From the NCBI GenBank assembly GCA_913057195.1, contig CAJXNL010000017.1, forward strand, positions 1 to 45,393: a DNA stretch of 45,393 bases, given 5' to 3'. The notes under the pieces were generated by a model. It was not told where the DNA came from and did no database searches. It saw only the letters and a program-made list of their open reading frames with translations. Positions 36,290-43,317 of the stretch are shown here, one piece after another; positions within the stretch are counted from its first letter, which is position 1; each line of letters opens with the position of its first letter. Both the position numbers and the translations under genes were made by a program. The DNA is from an uncultured Wenzhouxiangella sp. Its GTDB lineage: Bacteria > Pseudomonadota > Gammaproteobacteria > Xanthomonadales > Wenzhouxiangellaceae.

Positions 36290-36706
36290 TCAAGACCAGC
36301 GAGCCCACCGCAACAAAGCCCCAAATTGAGCTGATGACAACTGAGAAGCGAACACCCCCAAGTGACGAGATCGCCCCAGCGCCAAGCCAATGAAGAACGG
36401 ACTGACAAATCCAACCGGCGCATCGATCTTGGCCTGACAGCGACCCGAAAGATCACAGACCATCAGATGAGAATCTCGTAAATATATGATCTTGTTGGGT
36501 TTGATTAAACGATAGGCCGCGATAAGACCACTGGCCTGTGCGGTAAACCCACCCCCAAAACCCACGAGCGACATTGACCAGGCGTCCAGCCACAGCCACG
36601 CAGCGCATTGGGTCAGTGCGATCACGCACAGCGCGTGCGACCACGCCGGTCGCACCACCCAGCCCCCATCAGGCTGGATCGCGTTCGCCACCTCGCCCTT
36701 GGCCAT
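36290..36706 (-). CDS. ygfX: YgfX-like membrane protein downstream of sdhE
   Basis: This 138-residue protein has two closely spaced hydrophobic segments (about residues 23-41 and 45-64) and then a soluble part with KIIYLRDSHLMVCDLSGRCQAKI and LGVFASQL. Size, topology and position directly after sdhE match YgfX (also called CptA), described in E. coli as a membrane partner of SdhE and a putative toxin acting on MreB and FtsZ. Sequence similarity is low by eye, so the call leans on context. The ATG at 36706 overlaps sdhE by 38 bases; a GTG at 36691 is an alternative. Confidence 0.65.
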   Translation of the reverse strand: MAKGEVANAIQPDGGWVVRPAWSHALCVIALTQCAAWLWLDAWSMSLVGFGGGFTAQASGLIAAYRLIKPNKIIYLRDSHLMVCDLSGRCQAKIDAPVGFVSPFFIGLALGRSRHLGVFASQLSSAQFGALLRWARWS

Positions 36707-36965
36707 GACAGGCCGAGATTTGCTCGATCAAGACGGCCAGCTCAGGGCTCTTGGGTCGGGTGCGACCCAGCAGCCAATTCCACAACACGTCGTCTTCTTG
36801 ATCCAACAGCGCGGTGAACTGATCCCGCTCGGCCGGTGTGGCCTTGGGATAATGGGTGCTGAGCCAGCCAGTCAGCAAAGCATCCAGCTCCCGCATTCCG
36901 CGCCGGCAGCGCCAGGCCAGCCGACGCTCTTCGATTGAGCCCAGTGATCGTGGCGCCTCGCCCAT
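36669..36965 (-). CDS. sdhE: Succinate dehydrogenase assembly factor SdhE (FAD assembly factor)
   Basis: SdhE promotes covalent flavinylation of SdhA. The 98-residue protein has the family RGxxE signature at residues 22-26 within RRGMRELD, DQEDDVLWNWLLG and the usual all-helical pattern. It starts six bases after the sdhB stop, so it is probably made with its target enzyme. Confidence 0.93.
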   Translation of the reverse strand: MGEAPRSLGSIEERRLAWRCRRGMRELDALLTGWLSTHYPKATPAERDQFTALLDQEDDVLWNWLLGRTRPKSPELAVLIEQISACHGQGRGGERDPA

Positions 36966-36971
36966 GCCTGG

Positions 36972-37757
36972 TTAGACGCCCTTGCGCGCCAACATCATCT
37001 TTTTGATTTCAGCGATCGCTTTGGCCGGATTCAGCCCCTTAGGACATGTCCTGGCGCAGTTCATGATGGTGTGGCACCGGTACAACTTGAACGGGTCTTC
37101 CAGCTCGTCGAGCCGCTCGCCGGTCGCTTCATCGCGAGAGTCAGCCAACCACCGATAGGCTTGGAGCAAAATCGCAGGCCCCAAGTAGCGATCACCATTC
37201 CACCAGTAGCTGGGGCACGATGTTGAGCAGCACGCACACAAGATGCACTCATAAAGACCATCAATGTGGGTGCGGTCCTCGTGCGACTGCAATCTCTCTT
37301 TATCGGGCGGCGGTGTCGATTGGGTTCTAATCCACGGTTTGATCGAAGCATACTGCGCGTAAAAATGGGTGAGATCGGGCACCAAATCCTTAATCACGGG
37401 CATGTGAGGCAATGGGTAGAGCTTCACATCGCCTTTGATGTCTTCGATCGCGGTGATGCATGCCAGCGTGTTCACCCCATCGATGTTGAACGCGCAGGAC
37501 CCACAGATGCCCTCCCGACACGAGCGTCTGAAGGTCAGAGTCGGGTCCATTTCATTTTTGATTTTGATCATGGCATCAAGCACCATGGGCCCGCAATCAT
37601 CGAGATCGATCTCATATGTATCGACACGCGGCTTTTCGTCATCATCAGGGCTCCAGCGATAAATGCGGAACGTCTTGATGCGGCTGGCACCCTCTGGGGC
37701 AGAGAAGTGACGCCCTTTTTGTATTCTCGAGTTTTTTGGCAAACGAAACTCAGCCAT
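36972..37757 (-). CDS. sdhB: Succinate dehydrogenase iron-sulfur subunit
   Basis: SdhB passes electrons from the flavin to quinone. The 261-residue protein has the [2Fe-2S] motif [10 protein letters not shown] with a later Cys in TLAC, and the [4Fe-4S]/[3Fe-4S] motifs [12 protein letters not shown] and [17 protein letters not shown]. It carries a longer N-terminus (about 20 residues before the ferredoxin fold) than E. coli SdhB. A GAGGA sequence precedes the ATG. Confidence 0.97.
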   Translation of the reverse strand: MAEFRLPKNSRIQKGRHFSAPEGASRIKTFRIYRWSPDDDEKPRVDTYEIDLDDCGPMVLDAMIKIKNEMDPTLTFRRSCREGICGSCAFNIDGVNTLACITAIEDIKGDVKLYPLPHMPVIKDLVPDLTHFYAQYASIKPWIRTQSTPPPDKERLQSHEDRTHIDGLYECILCACCSTSCPSYWWNGDRYLGPAILLQAYRWLADSRDEATGERLDELEDPFKLYRCHTIMNCARTCPKGLNPAKAIAEIKKMMLARKGV

Positions 37758-37781
37758 GATTGCTATTCATCCTCATTCAAA

Positions 37782-39572
37782 TCAGTATGTCCGCGCCTTT
37801 GCAGGCACCACTTCGACATCATCACTCAGCGTGAACATGTGAACGGGCCGATAATCAATCTCAGTTTGGCCTTTCTCTTTGGCCCAGATCAACGTGTGCT
37901 TCATCCACTCGTCGTCATTCCGATCCGGGTAATCCTCATGCGCATGCGCCCCTCGGCTTTCTTTACGGTTCTCTGCAGAGACCATCGTCGACACGGCGTT
38001 GCCGAGCAAGTTGCGAAGCTCGAGGGTTTCTACAAGGTCTGAGTTCCACACCATCGAGCGGTCTTGAACCCCAACGTCATCGAACGCAGCGTTGACTTGC
38101 TGAATGCTTTGAACACCATCGGCCAGTGTTTTTGACGTTCTAAACACCGCGACGTCGCGCTGCATCACCTGCTGCATTTCATCACGAATTTCCGCGGTGG
38201 AATTGGATCCATCGGCATGGCGTAACCGATCAAACTCCGCCACGATGTTGTCGACCTTCTCTGGAGACAGGGTCCGATGATTTTGACCTGGCTTGATCGT
38301 TGCGCCACAGCGTTTGGCCACTGCACGCCCAAACACGATCAAATCAAGCAGCGAATTTGAGCCCAGTCGATTGGCGCCGTGGACAGAGACGCACGCCGCC
38401 TCTCCGATCGCAAACAGACCCGGCACCACCGAGTCAGGATCACCGTCTTTCGAGGTCACAACCTCGCCGTGATAGTTGGTGGGGATGCCCCCCATGTTGT
38501 AGTGCACCGTTGGCAGCACAGGAATGGGCTCTTTTGTCACATCCGCGCCCGCAAAAATTTTGGCGGTTTCAGCAATCCCGGGCAATCGTTCATGGATTAC
38601 ATCGCCCCCCAAATGTTGGAGATTCAAGTGGATGTGATCGCCTTTGGGTCCAACACCACGCCCCTCACGAATTTCGATGGTCATCGAACGCGAGACCACA
38701 TCTCGCGACGCCAAGTCTTTCGCATTGGGTGCGTAGCGCTCCATGAATCTTTCCCCATCGGCGTTGGTTAAATAACCGCCCTCGCCGCGGACACCCTCAG
38801 TAATCAAACAGCCTGCCCCATACACGCCCGTGGGATGGAATTGCACAAATTCCATGTCCTGCAGGGGCAACCCAGCACGCAACACCATCCCATTGCCGTC
38901 ACCTGTGCAGGTGTGGGCCGAGGTGCATGAAAAATAGGCTCGGCCATAGCCCCCCGTCGCCAAAATGACCGCATGCGCTCGAAACTCATGCAGCGTGCCG
39001 GTCGCCAAATCCCAAGCGACGACCCCGCAGCAGGTCCCGTCGTCATCCATAATCAAATCCAGCGCAAAATACTCAATAAAAAATTGCGCCTGATGTTTTA
39101 ACGACTGCTGATACAGCGTGTGCAAAATCGCATGGCCCGTGCGGTCTGCCGCAGCACAGGTCCGCTGGGCGGTGCCCTCTCCAAAGCGCGTGGTCATCCC
39201 GCCAAACGGACGCTGATAGATTTTGCCTTCCTCTGTTCGAGAAAACGGCACCCCGAAATGTTCCAGTTCAATCACCGACGGGATGGCTTCACGGCACATG
39301 TACTCGATCGCGTCTTGATCCCCCAACCAGTCTGATCCTTTGATCGTGTCATACATGTGCCAGCGCCAGTCATCCTCGCCCATGTTGCCCAACGCAGCAC
39401 TCATGCCACCTTGAGCCGCCACCGTATGCGATCGGGTTGGGAACACTTTGGTGATGCACGCGGTGGTCAGGCCAGTGGCTGCCAGCCCCATCGTCGCGCG
39501 CAACCCCGCACCACCGGCGCCGATCACCAGTACATCGTATTCGTGCCGTGTTATGGAATAGGCCTGGCTCAT
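37782..39572 (-). CDS. sdhA: Succinate dehydrogenase flavoprotein subunit
   Basis: SdhA oxidises succinate to fumarate. The 596-residue protein has the FAD-binding [10 protein letters not shown], the flavin-linking His49 in [10 protein letters not shown], the HPTGVYG active-site segment and a C-terminal [18 protein letters not shown]. An AGGAG site lies at the end of sdhD and the ATG abuts the sdhD stop. Confidence 0.98.
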   Translation of the reverse strand: MSQAYSITRHEYDVLVIGAGGAGLRATMGLAATGLTTACITKVFPTRSHTVAAQGGMSAALGNMGEDDWRWHMYDTIKGSDWLGDQDAIEYMCREAIPSVIELEHFGVPFSRTEEGKIYQRPFGGMTTRFGEGTAQRTCAAADRTGHAILHTLYQQSLKHQAQFFIEYFALDLIMDDDGTCCGVVAWDLATGTLHEFRAHAVILATGGYGRAYFSCTSAHTCTGDGNGMVLRAGLPLQDMEFVQFHPTGVYGAGCLITEGVRGEGGYLTNADGERFMERYAPNAKDLASRDVVSRSMTIEIREGRGVGPKGDHIHLNLQHLGGDVIHERLPGIAETAKIFAGADVTKEPIPVLPTVHYNMGGIPTNYHGEVVTSKDGDPDSVVPGLFAIGEAACVSVHGANRLGSNSLLDLIVFGRAVAKRCGATIKPGQNHRTLSPEKVDNIVAEFDRLRHADGSNSTAEIRDEMQQVMQRDVAVFRTSKTLADGVQSIQQVNAAFDDVGVQDRSMVWNSDLVETLELRNLLGNAVSTMVSAENRKESRGAHAHEDYPDRNDDEWMKHTLIWAKEKGQTEIDYRPVHMFTLSDDVEVVPAKARTY

Positions 39573-39953
39573 TTAGACTCCTGATGCGATAGCAAACATG
39601 GAAAAAACGACCACCACCGCGGTGATGGCGGCAGCCAACTTAATGGTCACCAGCAACCCCATCTCCAGCGCTCGCTGATGGATGTAGTCTTCGATGATCA
39701 CCTGCAAACCCAAAGTGGCGTGGTATAGCGCGGCGATCACAAACAGCGCCGCCAAGCCCGCGTGAATTGGTTGAGCCAGCCAGGCCCGTGCCGTGGCATA
39801 GTCGCTGCCCACCACCACGCTGATCGCATAGACCGACCAGATGGTCAGCACGATCAACAGCATGGCACTCAATCGTTGGGCCCACCAGTGGCCAACGCCG
39901 CCGCCGGCGGCACCGTGATTTAAGGCATTCGCCAGAGGATGTCGAAATTTCAT
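39573..39953 (-). CDS. sdhD: Succinate dehydrogenase membrane anchor subunit
   Basis: SdhD helps bind haem b and quinone. The 126-residue protein has three membrane helices and the conserved ALYHATLGLQVIIEDYIH segment with the haem His. I chose the ATG at 39953 because it overlaps the sdhC stop as ATGA; a frame start at 39968 lies inside sdhC. Confidence 0.95.
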   Translation of the reverse strand: MKFRHPLANALNHGAAGGGVGHWWAQRLSAMLLIVLTIWSVYAISVVVGSDYATARAWLAQPIHAGLAALFVIAALYHATLGLQVIIEDYIHQRALEMGLLVTIKLAAAITAVVVVFSMFAIASGV

Positions 39954-40327
39954 GACCAGACCCCCCAAGCCAGCGCGGTCAGCACCCCGGCCAGCGCCAC
40001 CACAGTCCAGCCTGTGATGTAGGCCCCTCTCAGGTCAAGAAACAATCCCGCATCCCACAAGAGGTGTCGAATGCCATTGCAGAAGTGATAGAACAAGGCA
40101 AAACTCCAGGCCACCCAAAAGACAATCGCGACGGGGTGCGAGAACAAAGCCATCACGCCGGCGTACGCCTCGGCACCCTGACTCAGCGCCACCAACCACA
40201 CCACGACGGGCACGATCCCCGCGCTCAGTAAAACACCGGTGATGCGGTGAGAAATCGACAGCACTGAGGTCAGCTGCGGTCGATAAATCTGAAGATGAGG
40301 AGACAGGGGTCTTTGTTGTGTTGCCAT
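39950..40327 (-). CDS. sdhC: Succinate dehydrogenase cytochrome b556 subunit
   Basis: SdhC is the other haem b and quinone-binding anchor. The 125-residue protein starts RPLSPHLQIYRPQLTSVLSISHRITGV, with the Ser and Arg quinone-site residues in SISHRITG, three membrane helices and the haem His in LFYHFCNGIRHLLWD. The ATG at 40327 is preferred over an in-frame GTG at 40339; neither has a strong ribosome site. Confidence 0.95.
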   Translation of the reverse strand: MATQQRPLSPHLQIYRPQLTSVLSISHRITGVLLSAGIVPVVVWLVALSQGAEAYAGVMALFSHPVAIVFWVAWSFALFYHFCNGIRHLLWDAGLFLDLRGAYITGWTVVALAGVLTALAWGVWS

Positions 40328-40581
40328 CGGCTCAATCACTCGCTTCGTTCGACCGAGGACAACCCTCGATCAGGTTTGGTCATCGATTCGCGCAAGTCCA
40401 CCACTCACGCAGCTTTCTCACCGCTTACGGGTCACTGATCCCGCTTGCGAATTCGCCTTCTTTGTCTGTGCCCATCGCCTGACTTGGGCTTAAGTGGCGA
40501 GACGTTTCGCTGTCTGATTCGCCGCTCGATCACATTGCCTTGCCCGCCCCAACGGCGAGTCACCATTCTGCCGGTCAAGCT
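40328..40581 (-). other. Leader region between the DUF1674 gene and sdhC
   Basis: I see no convincing gene in these 254 bases. The sequence holds a perfect 10-bp palindrome GCGAATTCGC (40447-40456) and two further GCGAATC-like copies on the minus strand (around 40380-40390 and 40515-40525). These could be binding sites controlling sdhC, but no classical promoter was found. A TTGACC lies near 40573 on the minus strand without a good -10. Confidence 0.4.
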
Positions 40582-40824
40582 TTAAAAGTCAATGCACCGG
40601 CCGTTTTTCTCCCAATCGCCGTAGCGAGTGGGATCCAGCCCTTGCTTGCGTCCGCCGTACTCACGCGGCGCAGCCGAGCTGGCCTCAGGGCCACATTGGG
40701 CCTGTTCGCTTTGATCACGCTCATCAAGGCGTTGCGCCTGTGGGCGGATTGGCCCACCATCACCAGCAGAAACCCTCGCGGCCTCGGCGCACTCAGTTGT
40801 GTCTGATGTCTCTTTTGAAGTCAT
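40582..40824 (-). CDS. DUF1674 protein, succinate dehydrogenase assembly factor 4 (SDHAF4/Sdh8) like
   Basis: This 80-residue protein has a disordered acidic and Gln/Arg-rich N-terminal half and ends with the family signature DPTRYGDWEKNGRCIDF, preceded by GGRKQG. DUF1674 is the family of eukaryotic SDHAF4/Sdh8, which shields flavinylated SdhA before it joins SdhB. The gene lies just upstream of sdhC on the same strand, which supports a role in assembling this complex. No ribosome site is visible, and a TATAAT box ends nine bases before the first base of the ATG. Confidence 0.85.
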   Translation of the reverse strand: MTSKETSDTTECAEAARVSAGDGGPIRPQAQRLDERDQSEQAQCGPEASSAAPREYGGRKQGLDPTRYGDWEKNGRCIDF

Positions 40825-40832
40825 TGCGCATC

Positions 40833-40838
40833 ATTATA
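40833..40838 (-). promoter_or_regulatory. -10 element of the DUF1674 gene
   Basis: A perfect TATAAT on the minus strand lies eight bases before the ATG at 40824. The predicted leader is zero to two bases. The -35 region (CTGCAT at 18 bases) is poor. Confidence 0.5.
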
Positions 40839-40942
40839 AAGGCTTGGCCGGCTTGGATGCAGTGAACCGGCGATAATATGAGTGGATGGACATCGCCTCA
40901 GCGCGAGCGCTCCACTGGACTGATTGACGGGAGACTGTGTTG

Positions 40943-41788
40943 ATGACGGCATATGCATTGGATCATCTCAAAGGGTTCTCAATTCTGGGTGAAGACGCCA
41001 TGGCGTTCGCTCAATCACAACTGACCTGCCAGCTGGGTTCTTTGGATGGCCATGACTGGCACCCTGCCGGCTGGTGCAACGGACAGGGCCGGGTCTTGAC
41101 CACCCTTCTGATCCATGCGAACAGTGGCCAGCACATCGACTGCGTGGTGCCCCGCGATCAAGTTGACGCAACGATTGACAGATTGCAAAAATTCACCATT
41201 GGACGGCAGGTGACCCTCAGTGCCCCGCAGCACATTTGGGGCGCATGGGATCTCACCACCCCCGATGTGGCCAGGCCCCTCGCCTTCGATTCTCGCCGTT
41301 ATCTGGCCCTGGCAGACGGCCAAACCGCCACCGTCGATGCAACGGCAATGCAAACATGGGCACTGGCTGACATCGAGGCTGGATTGTGTTGGCTGGGTTT
41401 GGATGTCTCAGGTCAATTCCTACCCCAAGCGCTGGGTTTGGAGCGATTGAATGGCTTAAGCTACACCAAGGGCTGCTACCCAGGCCAGGAGGTGATTGCA
41501 AAAATCTACTATCGCGGCCAACTCAAAGAGCGCCTGGTTCGGGTGACCTGGCCCGACAACATGGCCGACGGACAGCCTGGCGGCGCTTTGTTCACTGCGC
41601 CCGATGGTGACGACGGCAGCACTAAAGCGGTGGGTCGGATCATCAATCGCCAACAGCGCCAAGGCTTGGCCGTCGTCAAAACCAAAGTGGCCGTTGGACA
41701 GTGGCTCGCCGTCCAACCCAACGGCGCCGCCGGCGTCCAAATTCTCCCGGTCGAGTCGGGTGCACCGGGATCAGATCTCGTATCATAG
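40943..41788 (+). CDS. ygfZ: tRNA-modifying / Fe-S cluster maintenance protein YgfZ
   Basis: YgfZ is a folate-binding protein of the GcvT-like family that supports Fe-S enzymes such as MiaB. The 281-residue protein has the signature KGCYPGQE at 176-183 with the conserved Cys178, followed by VIAKIYYRGQLKERL. The ATG at 40943 has GGGAG at 40929-40933; an in-frame GTG lies at 40937. It is divergent from the SDH island. In E. coli ygfZ is divergent from sdhE-ygfX directly. Confidence 0.94.
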   Translation: MTAYALDHLKGFSILGEDAMAFAQSQLTCQLGSLDGHDWHPAGWCNGQGRVLTTLLIHANSGQHIDCVVPRDQVDATIDRLQKFTIGRQVTLSAPQHIWGAWDLTTPDVARPLAFDSRRYLALADGQTATVDATAMQTWALADIEAGLCWLGLDVSGQFLPQALGLERLNGLSYTKGCYPGQEVIAKIYYRGQLKERLVRVTWPDNMADGQPGGALFTAPDGDDGSTKAVGRIINRQQRQGLAVVKTKVAVGQWLAVQPNGAAGVQILPVESGAPGSDLVS

Positions 41789-41792
41789 GGGC

Positions 41793-43172
41793 ATGTCAAA
41801 CGCCGCCCTCACTGCCCTGTCGCCGCTGGATGGCCGCTACCGTGCCAAGCTCACTGAGCTGGCGGCCCTGTGCTCGGAGTCTGGGTTAATTCACCACCGC
41901 GTCGCCGTTGAAGTGGCGTGGTTTAAAGCGTTGGCCCGATGCCCTGAGTTTCAGCCACTGCCCAAGCTCACGGCCGATGATGAGCGCTACTTAGATCAAT
42001 TGGTCAGCGCCTTCAGCACCGACGATGCCGCTGCCATCAAGGCCATTGAGCGGACCACAAACCATGATGTGAAAGCCGTTGAGTACTGGTTAAAAGACCA
42101 GCTCTCGCAACGGCCATCGTTGGCCAATCATGCAGAACTGATCCACTTTGCCTGCACCTCAGAAGACATCAACAACACCGCGTGGGCGCTCATCCTCAAA
42201 AAGGCGCTGAGGGACGTCTTAGACCCGATGCTCAGCCAGTTGGACCAACAGCTCGAACACATGGCCACCGACTGGGCGGATCAGCCCATGCTGGCACGCA
42301 CCCATGGTCAGACCGCCAGCCCAACCACCATGGGCAAAGAACTGGCCAACGTGGTTTTTCGACTTCGGCGGCAACGACGCCAATTGGCTCAGGTGGAGAC
42401 CACTGCCAAGCTCAATGGTGCCGTGGGCAATTTCAATGCCCACCTGATCGCCGCCCCCGAGGTGGATTGGCCCGCACTGTCACGCGACGTGGTTGAGGAC
42501 TTGGGACTGGTCTGGAACCCCTACACCACCCAAATCGAGCCCCATGACTTCATCGCGGAATTGGCGCATGCACTGATCCGCTTGAACACCATTTGTTTGG
42601 ACTTGGCGCGCGACATGTGGGGTTACATCAGCTTTGGCTATTTCTCTCAGGCCGTGGTGGACGGCGAGGTCGGCTCTTCGACCATGCCTCACAAAGTCAA
42701 CCCCATTGACTTTGAAAACGCCGAGGGCAATTTAGGGTTGGCCATGGCCATGCTCGAGCACATGGCGACCAAGCTGCCTGTATCGCGTTTCCAGCGCGAC
42801 CTGAGCGATTCGACAGTCCAACGCAGCTTGGGCTCGGCGCTGGGCTACACCGCTCTGGCTTGGCAATCGCTGGCCAAAGGACTCAGCCGCGTCGAGTTGG
42901 CGCCGTCCGCATTGACCAACGACCTTGATCAGGCCTGGGAGGTATTGGCTGAAGCCATTCAGACGGTGATGCGCGCGAACGGTTTGCCAAACCCATACGA
43001 GGAGCTAAAACAGCTGACCCGCGGCCACACCATCGCCCAAGACGATGTTCAGCGCTTCGTGGCGGCGTTGGCCATTCCAGAGGAAGCCAAAAAGCGGCTT
43101 CGCGACTTGACGCCTGCCACCTATACAGGCAACGCCAGCGCCATGGCCCGAGCGATTGGTCGCTTTGTCTGA
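41793..43172 (+). CDS. purB: Adenylosuccinate lyase
   Basis: PurB acts twice in purine synthesis, on SAICAR and adenylosuccinate. The 459-residue protein begins ALTALSPLDGRY, has EIERTTNHD-like KAIERTTNHDVKAVEYW, the catalytic loop signature GSSTMPHKVNPIDFENAEGN (from about residue 294), and ARTHGQTASPTTMG with the catalytic His. The long E. coli-like form is indicated by the N-terminus. The start at 41793 is four bases after the ygfZ stop, so the two genes are probably co-transcribed. The frame is open upstream to 41604 through ygfZ, but family length excludes that. Confidence 0.97.
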   Translation: MSNAALTALSPLDGRYRAKLTELAALCSESGLIHHRVAVEVAWFKALARCPEFQPLPKLTADDERYLDQLVSAFSTDDAAAIKAIERTTNHDVKAVEYWLKDQLSQRPSLANHAELIHFACTSEDINNTAWALILKKALRDVLDPMLSQLDQQLEHMATDWADQPMLARTHGQTASPTTMGKELANVVFRLRRQRRQLAQVETTAKLNGAVGNFNAHLIAAPEVDWPALSRDVVEDLGLVWNPYTTQIEPHDFIAELAHALIRLNTICLDLARDMWGYISFGYFSQAVVDGEVGSSTMPHKVNPIDFENAEGNLGLAMAMLEHMATKLPVSRFQRDLSDSTVQRSLGSALGYTALAWQSLAKGLSRVELAPSALTNDLDQAWEVLAEAIQTVMRANGLPNPYEELKQLTRGHTIAQDDVQRFVAALAIPEEAKKRLRDLTPATYTGNASAMARAIGRFV

Positions 43173-43175
43173 CCA

Positions 43176-43199
43176 CTCGAGTCCCGCTGTTGGCTCGAG
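43176..43199 (+). terminator. Hairpin just after purB
   Basis: CTCGAG at 43176-43181 and again at 43194-43199 can pair around a 12-base loop, four bases after the purB stop. No T-run follows, so it may be a factor-dependent stop or a 3'-end protecting hairpin. Confidence 0.35.
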
Positions 43200-43267
43200 G
43201 CCCCCAGACCATGGCCCTCAACGCCTCGATATTGGCCAAGACCGCCCCAACCGCCGGTGGGCAAGGG

Positions 43268-43273
43268 TATAAT
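43268..43273 (+). promoter_or_regulatory. Candidate sucA -10 element
   Basis: A consensus TATAAT lies 44 bases before the sucA ATG in the 145-base gap after purB. No convincing -35 is seen at 16-18 bases, so an activator-dependent promoter is possible. Confidence 0.5.
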
Positions 43274-43317
43274 CTAAGGTTGAATCGATGTGACCTCGGC
43301 CAGAGCAGCCCCGGATC

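Noticed and set aside
37266-38042. 258-codon plus-strand frame across sdhB and sdhA
   Set aside because: Antisense to two genes with clear cofactor motifs; no coding signature of its own.
40540-40806. 88-codon plus-strand frame upstream of ygfZ
   Set aside because: It is antisense to the DUF1674 gene, whose C-terminal signature is unmistakable.
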